Of a stretch of 64,000 nucleotides of DNA, positions 60,606-64,000 are shown piece after piece (the stretch's first letter is position 1; every line of letters begins with the position of its first letter). The DNA lies in assembly GCF_001418085.1 (NCBI RefSeq), contig NZ_LIQH01000021.1, positions 164,128 through 228,127 of the forward strand, written 5' to 3'. A program made the position numbers and the translations under genes. A model generated the notes under the pieces. It was not told where the DNA came from and searched no databases. It saw only the letters and a program-made list of their open reading frames with translations. This DNA comes from Lacinutrix algicola (GTDB lineage Bacteria; Bacteroidota; Bacteroidia; Flavobacteriales; Flavobacteriaceae).

Positions 60606-61331
60606 ATGATACATACATATACAGTTACAGGTATGACCTGTAATGGCTGTAAAGCTTCGGTTGAAAAACATTTGAATGCTTTGCCAAGCGTAATAAACGC
60701 TTCAGTAAATCTTGAAAAAAGTGAAGCTACCGTTGAGATGTCTCAACATGTTTCAATAGAAGCATTAAAGGATACTTTACCAGAAAAATTTTCAATTTCA
60801 GAAAAACAAATAGAAAACGTCTTTTCAACTTCACATGATGATGAAGTAAAAAGCGACCTTCAGCAATTAAAACCATTATTTATAATCTTTGGTTATATAA
60901 CTGTTGCATCGGTACTATTGCATTATAAACAATGGAACTGGAATAGTTTTATGCTCGATTTTATGGGTTTATTCTATGTTGTTTTTAGCTTCTTTAAAAT
61001 ACTAGATTTAAAAGGGTTTCCAGAGTCTTTTAAAATGTACGATCCTTTAGCGAAAGCAATTCCTACCTACGCTAAAATTTATCCGTTTTTAGAATTAGCA
61101 TTAGGAGTACTGTTTTTAATGCGTATTCAAATTCCTGTTGCTTTAATAATAACCATTATTATTTTAGGAATTACAACAATTGGAGTAACAAAAACACTAT
61201 TAGATAAAAAGGCAATACAATGTGCTTGTTTGGGTACTGCTTTAAAATTACCAATGACGAAGGCCACGTTTATTGAAAACACAATCATGATTGTTATGGC
61301 TATAATTATGCTATTAAAAACTTATATATAA
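60606..61331 (+). CDS. HMA domain fused to a MauE-like membrane domain
   Basis: 241 residues. Residues 1-68 form a heavy-metal-associated domain with Cys12-x-x-Cys15 (GMTCNGCKASVEKHLNALPS). Residues about 92-241 carry four membrane helices of the MauE/DoxX type (LDFMGLFYVVFSFFKILDLK, YPFLELALGVLFLMRIQIPV) and a C-terminal Cys206-Ala-Cys208-Leu-Gly loop (KAIQCACLG). It may pass metal ions, copper being a guess, across or to the membrane, or transfer electrons to thiols. Its stop shares one base with the start of the receptor gene (TAATG), so they are coupled. Confidence 0.85.
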   Translation: MIHTYTVTGMTCNGCKASVEKHLNALPSVINASVNLEKSEATVEMSQHVSIEALKDTLPEKFSISEKQIENVFSTSHDDEVKSDLQQLKPLFIIFGYITVASVLLHYKQWNWNSFMLDFMGLFYVVFSFFKILDLKGFPESFKMYDPLAKAIPTYAKIYPFLELALGVLFLMRIQIPVALIITIIILGITTIGVTKTLLDKKAIQCACLGTALKLPMTKATFIENTIMIVMAIIMLLKTYI

Positions 61332-63559
61332 TGAGAAGGATAATTTATATACTACTGTTATTACCCGTGTTTGCATTGTCTCAAGAACAATTGTCAGGAG
61401 TTATTTTAGAAAAGAGTAGTAATCAATCTCCATTACCAGGAGCCAATGTGTTTTGGTTAGGAACAAAGGTTGGAAACGTTACTAATTTTAATGGTGAATT
61501 CTCTTTACCTTATAAAAAAGAGTACACTAAGTTAGTAGTTAGTTTTGTTGGTTATAAAACTGATACGCTTACTATTAGCAGTGTAAAACCAATAAAACAT
61601 AGCTTAAAACCAGCGAGTGAACTTGAAGAAATTAATATTACCTCTAGAAACAAAGCGACTTCAAGTTCTTATTTATCATCTCAAAATATTATTACAGTTA
61701 GTAGTGATGAGTTGTTAAAAGCGGCCTGTTGCAATCTAGCTGAAAGTTTTGAAACCAATCCTTCTATAGATGTGAATTTTGCAGATGCTGTAACAGGAAC
61801 TAAGCAAATTAAGATGTTGGGTTTAACGAGTCCGTATATTTTAATAGCGACAGAGAATATTCCATCTGTTCGTGGTGCATCTCAAGCTTTTGGACTTAGT
61901 TTTATTCCGGGAACTTGGGTAGAAAGTATTCAAATTACAAAAGGAGCAGGTAGTGTGGTTAATGGTTATGAGAGTATTGCTGGCCAAATTAACACGGAGT
62001 TGGTTAAACCTACTACAGATAACACCTTTTTTCTTAATCTTTATGGTGCAAATAGTGAGCGTTTTGAGCTTAATACACATTTTAATACAAAAGTGAGCGA
62101 TAAATGGGATACTGGAATTTATTTACATGGTAATTCGCATAATAAAAAACATGATGTTAATAATGATGGCTTTTTAGATATGCCGATGTATAATCAAGTT
62201 AATGTGATGAACCGTTGGCAATATACAAACCCAGAAAAAGGATTGGTTAGTTTTATTAATTTGAAGTATTTAAATGATGAAAAACAATCTGGAGAACTAG
62301 ATTTTGATCCTGATACCGATAAATTAACAGCCAATAATTGGGGAAGTGAAATAGATACAGAGCGTTATGAACTTTCAACAAAACTGGGTTATGTAAATCC
62401 GGAATTACCTTGGCAAAGTATTGGAGTGCAAACTGCTTACAGTGGGCATAAACAGGAGTCGTATTACGGTTTAAATGTCTACGATATTAAGCATAATAGT
62501 TTATACGCAAATGTAATGTATAGCAGTATTATTGGTGATTCTAGGCATAAAATAAAAACAGGGTTAAGCTATACTTACGATCATTATGATGAGTTAGTAA
62601 ATACCTCTAATTTTAAACGTACAGAAAATTCGGTGGGTGCCTTTTTAGAGTATAACTATTTTAATTTAGATAAGTTAAATGTTACTGCTGGATTAAGAAT
62701 AGATAGACATAATTTATTAGGCACATTTATTACACCGCGTTTGCATTTACGTTATACAACATGGGAAAAAGGTGTGTTTAGAGCCTCTGTAGGTAGAGGA
62801 AAGCGTAGTGCTAATATATTTGCCGAAAATCAAAAGATATTTGCAACGTCTAGAAACATAAATATTTTAGATACAACAGGAAGTATTTACGGATTGGATC
62901 CTGAAATAGCATGGAATTATGGCGTATCGTTTTTACAAGGTTTTAGAGTTTTTGGAAGAAAAGCAGAAGTAACGGCAGATTTTTATAGAACAGATTTTAA
63001 AAACCAAGTGGTTGTAGATTATGAAAATGCTCAAGAAGTGAATTTCTATAATTTAAAAGGAGATAGTTATGCTAATAGCTTTCAAATAGAATTAAATTAT
63101 TCGCCTTTTAATCAATTTAATACGAGAATAGCATATAAGAATTACGATGTAAAAACGCAATATGATTCTGGTGAATTAGAAAAAGCGTTAACAGCTAAGC
63201 ATCGTTTTTTTGCTAATGCATCATACGAAACTGTAGTAAGAAATAATTCGAATTGGAAATTTGATGCGACATACAATTGGTTAGGGAAACAGCGTTTTTC
63301 TTCAACAGAAAATAATCCCGAAGCGTATCAGTTGTCAGAGTATTCACCATCATTAGCAACAGTTAATGCTCAGATTACAAGAGTGTTTTCTCCAAAATTT
63401 GAAATATATTTAGGAGGAGAAAATATAACTAATGTAAGACAAGATAATCCAATAGTTTCTGCAGATAATCCATTTGGTTCAAGTTTTGATACTACTTTTG
63501 TATATGGCCCAATATTTGGAGCTAACTATTTTGCAGGACTGAGATATAAAATTAAGTAA
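61331..63559 (+). CDS. TonB-dependent outer-membrane receptor, probably for metal
   Basis: 742 residues. A signal peptide (1-17) is followed by a carboxypeptidase-like domain (about 20-95, LPGANVFWLGTKVGNVTNFN, SFVGYKTDTL) and the plug (about 115-225, VSSDELLKAACCNLAESFET, KQIKMLGLTSPYILIATENI, ITKGAGSVVNGYESIAGQIN). Then comes a 22-strand-type barrel ending IFGANYFAGLRYKIK. Cys133-Cys134 lie in the plug just before the NLAES box, an unusual place for Cys. Flanking HMA genes suggest a metal or metallophore substrate. The substrate itself is not readable from the sequence. Confidence 0.9.
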   Translation: MRRIIYILLLLPVFALSQEQLSGVILEKSSNQSPLPGANVFWLGTKVGNVTNFNGEFSLPYKKEYTKLVVSFVGYKTDTLTISSVKPIKHSLKPASELEEINITSRNKATSSSYLSSQNIITVSSDELLKAACCNLAESFETNPSIDVNFADAVTGTKQIKMLGLTSPYILIATENIPSVRGASQAFGLSFIPGTWVESIQITKGAGSVVNGYESIAGQINTELVKPTTDNTFFLNLYGANSERFELNTHFNTKVSDKWDTGIYLHGNSHNKKHDVNNDGFLDMPMYNQVNVMNRWQYTNPEKGLVSFINLKYLNDEKQSGELDFDPDTDKLTANNWGSEIDTERYELSTKLGYVNPELPWQSIGVQTAYSGHKQESYYGLNVYDIKHNSLYANVMYSSIIGDSRHKIKTGLSYTYDHYDELVNTSNFKRTENSVGAFLEYNYFNLDKLNVTAGLRIDRHNLLGTFITPRLHLRYTTWEKGVFRASVGRGKRSANIFAENQKIFATSRNINILDTTGSIYGLDPEIAWNYGVSFLQGFRVFGRKAEVTADFYRTDFKNQVVVDYENAQEVNFYNLKGDSYANSFQIELNYSPFNQFNTRIAYKNYDVKTQYDSGELEKALTAKHRFFANASYETVVRNNSNWKFDATYNWLGKQRFSSTENNPEAYQLSEYSPSLATVNAQITRVFSPKFEIYLGGENITNVRQDNPIVSADNPFGSSFDTTFVYGPIFGANYFAGLRYKIK

Positions 63560-63607
63560 AACAATTAGAGTTGAGGTTCGAGCCTCATAATTTTAAATTA
63601 TAATAAT

Positions 63608-63979
63608 ATGAAATCAATGAAAATATTAAAAAGTACAGTATTCGTTTTAGCATTACTAATGGCATCTTTAACATTTGCTCAAAATAAAAATGCAAGAACC
63701 TCTATAGAAGTAGATGGCGTTTGTTTAATGTGTAAAAAAAGAATTGAAAAGGCGAGTTTAAATACTAAAGGCGTTAAGTCTGCTATTTGGAATGTAGAAA
63801 CACACGAGCTTAAGTTAATTTTTGATGAGCGCAAAACAGATATTAAAACAATAACACAGAGTATTGCAGATGTTGGGCATGATTCAAAAGAAATAAAAGC
63901 TACAGATTTAGCTTATAATTCGGTACATCCTTGTTGTAAATATCGCGATGAAGATGTTATAGAGGAACATAATGATTAA
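63608..63979 (+). CDS. Secreted heavy-metal-associated (HMA) protein
   Basis: 123 residues. A signal peptide (about 4-24, ending LTFAQ) precedes an HMA fold (about 30-100) with Cys39-x-x-Cys42 (VDGVCLMCKKRIEKASLNTK) and VKSAIWNVETHELKLIFDER. A C-terminal His107-Pro-Cys109-Cys110 (VHPCCKYRDE) and an acidic EEHND tail could add ligands. It is a periplasmic metal carrier by analogy with CopZ/MerP. A start three codons later (MKILKS) is possible. The 48-base gap after the receptor gene holds a TGAGG-TTCGAG-CCTCA hairpin at 63572-63587. Confidence 0.87.
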   Translation: MKSMKILKSTVFVLALLMASLTFAQNKNARTSIEVDGVCLMCKKRIEKASLNTKGVKSAIWNVETHELKLIFDERKTDIKTITQSIADVGHDSKEIKATDLAYNSVHPCCKYRDEDVIEEHND

Positions 63980-64000
63980 GTGAGTAAAATATAAAAAAAA

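Noticed and set aside
63572..63587. tRNA T-arm-like GGTTCGAGCC between the receptor and the secreted HMA gene
   Set aside because: It is only a short TGAGG/CCTCA hairpin; no acceptor, D or anticodon arms can be drawn around it.

Overview
The window is about 64 kb of AT-rich DNA from a member of the Flavobacteriaceae (Bacteroidota), probably marine. Supporting signs are the gliding genes gldB and gldC, a type IX secretion (T9SS) C-terminal sorting domain, exosortase XrtF with its partner, GSCFA, TPM and HYC_CC_PP family proteins, an E1 alpha/beta fusion, an SD-poor gene layout, and -7 boxes of the Bacteroidota type TAnnTTTG. It is chromosomal. I found no rRNA, tRNA, CRISPR array, phage or transposase gene.

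Layout. (1) 1-5.4 kb: the end of an outer-membrane barrel gene and an OmpA-like protein, then, on the minus strand, M23 peptidase, MerR, LemA and two TPM proteins, with the wreck of a third TPM gene behind them. (2) 5.7-10.4 kb: alaS, a GSCFA protein, a DUF4230 protein and a rhodanese. (3) 10.4-25.3 kb: a phenylacetate degradation cluster (TetR regulator, paaE-A-B-C-D-G-H-I, YpfJ-like peptidase, paaI remnant, secreted protein, paaJ, paaZ, enoyl-CoA hydratase, paaY). It takes phenylacetyl-CoA through epoxidation, ring opening and beta-oxidation. (4) 25.4-30.9 kb: an Lrp regulator divergent from E2, ilvE and fused E1, a branched-chain keto acid dehydrogenase set. (5) 31-37.9 kb: a TPP riboswitch and thiSCDEGHF. 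(6) 38-45 kb: rlmN, a T9SS cargo protein, gldC-gldB, nadE, an atypical response regulator and dnaG. (7) 45-50 kb: an ECF sigma factor, a probable anti-sigma protein and a beta-barrel protein, then a WG-repeat lipoprotein. (8) 49.9-58.5 kb: polyprenyl synthase, rodA, PBP2, mreD, mreC, mreB (cell shape), then purH. (9) 58.6-64 kb: a free methionine sulfoxide reductase-like GAF protein, xrtF and its partner, then a four-gene heavy-metal locus (HYC_CC_PP protein, HMA-MauE protein, TonB receptor, secreted HMA protein).

The most unusual features are: the spacers of the paa and bkd genes, filled with several families of palindromic repeats, some ending in a small hairpin directly before a start codon; a 93-bp repeated element with complementary ends found after paaJ and after ilvE; a PaaZ with an extra C-terminal DinB/DUF1569-like domain; a response regulator whose phospho-acceptor Asp is Glu; a DnaG whose zinc-finger ligands are all replaced; a perfect 15-bp hairpin that contains the start codon of the T9SS cargo gene; and the compact metal locus at the right edge.
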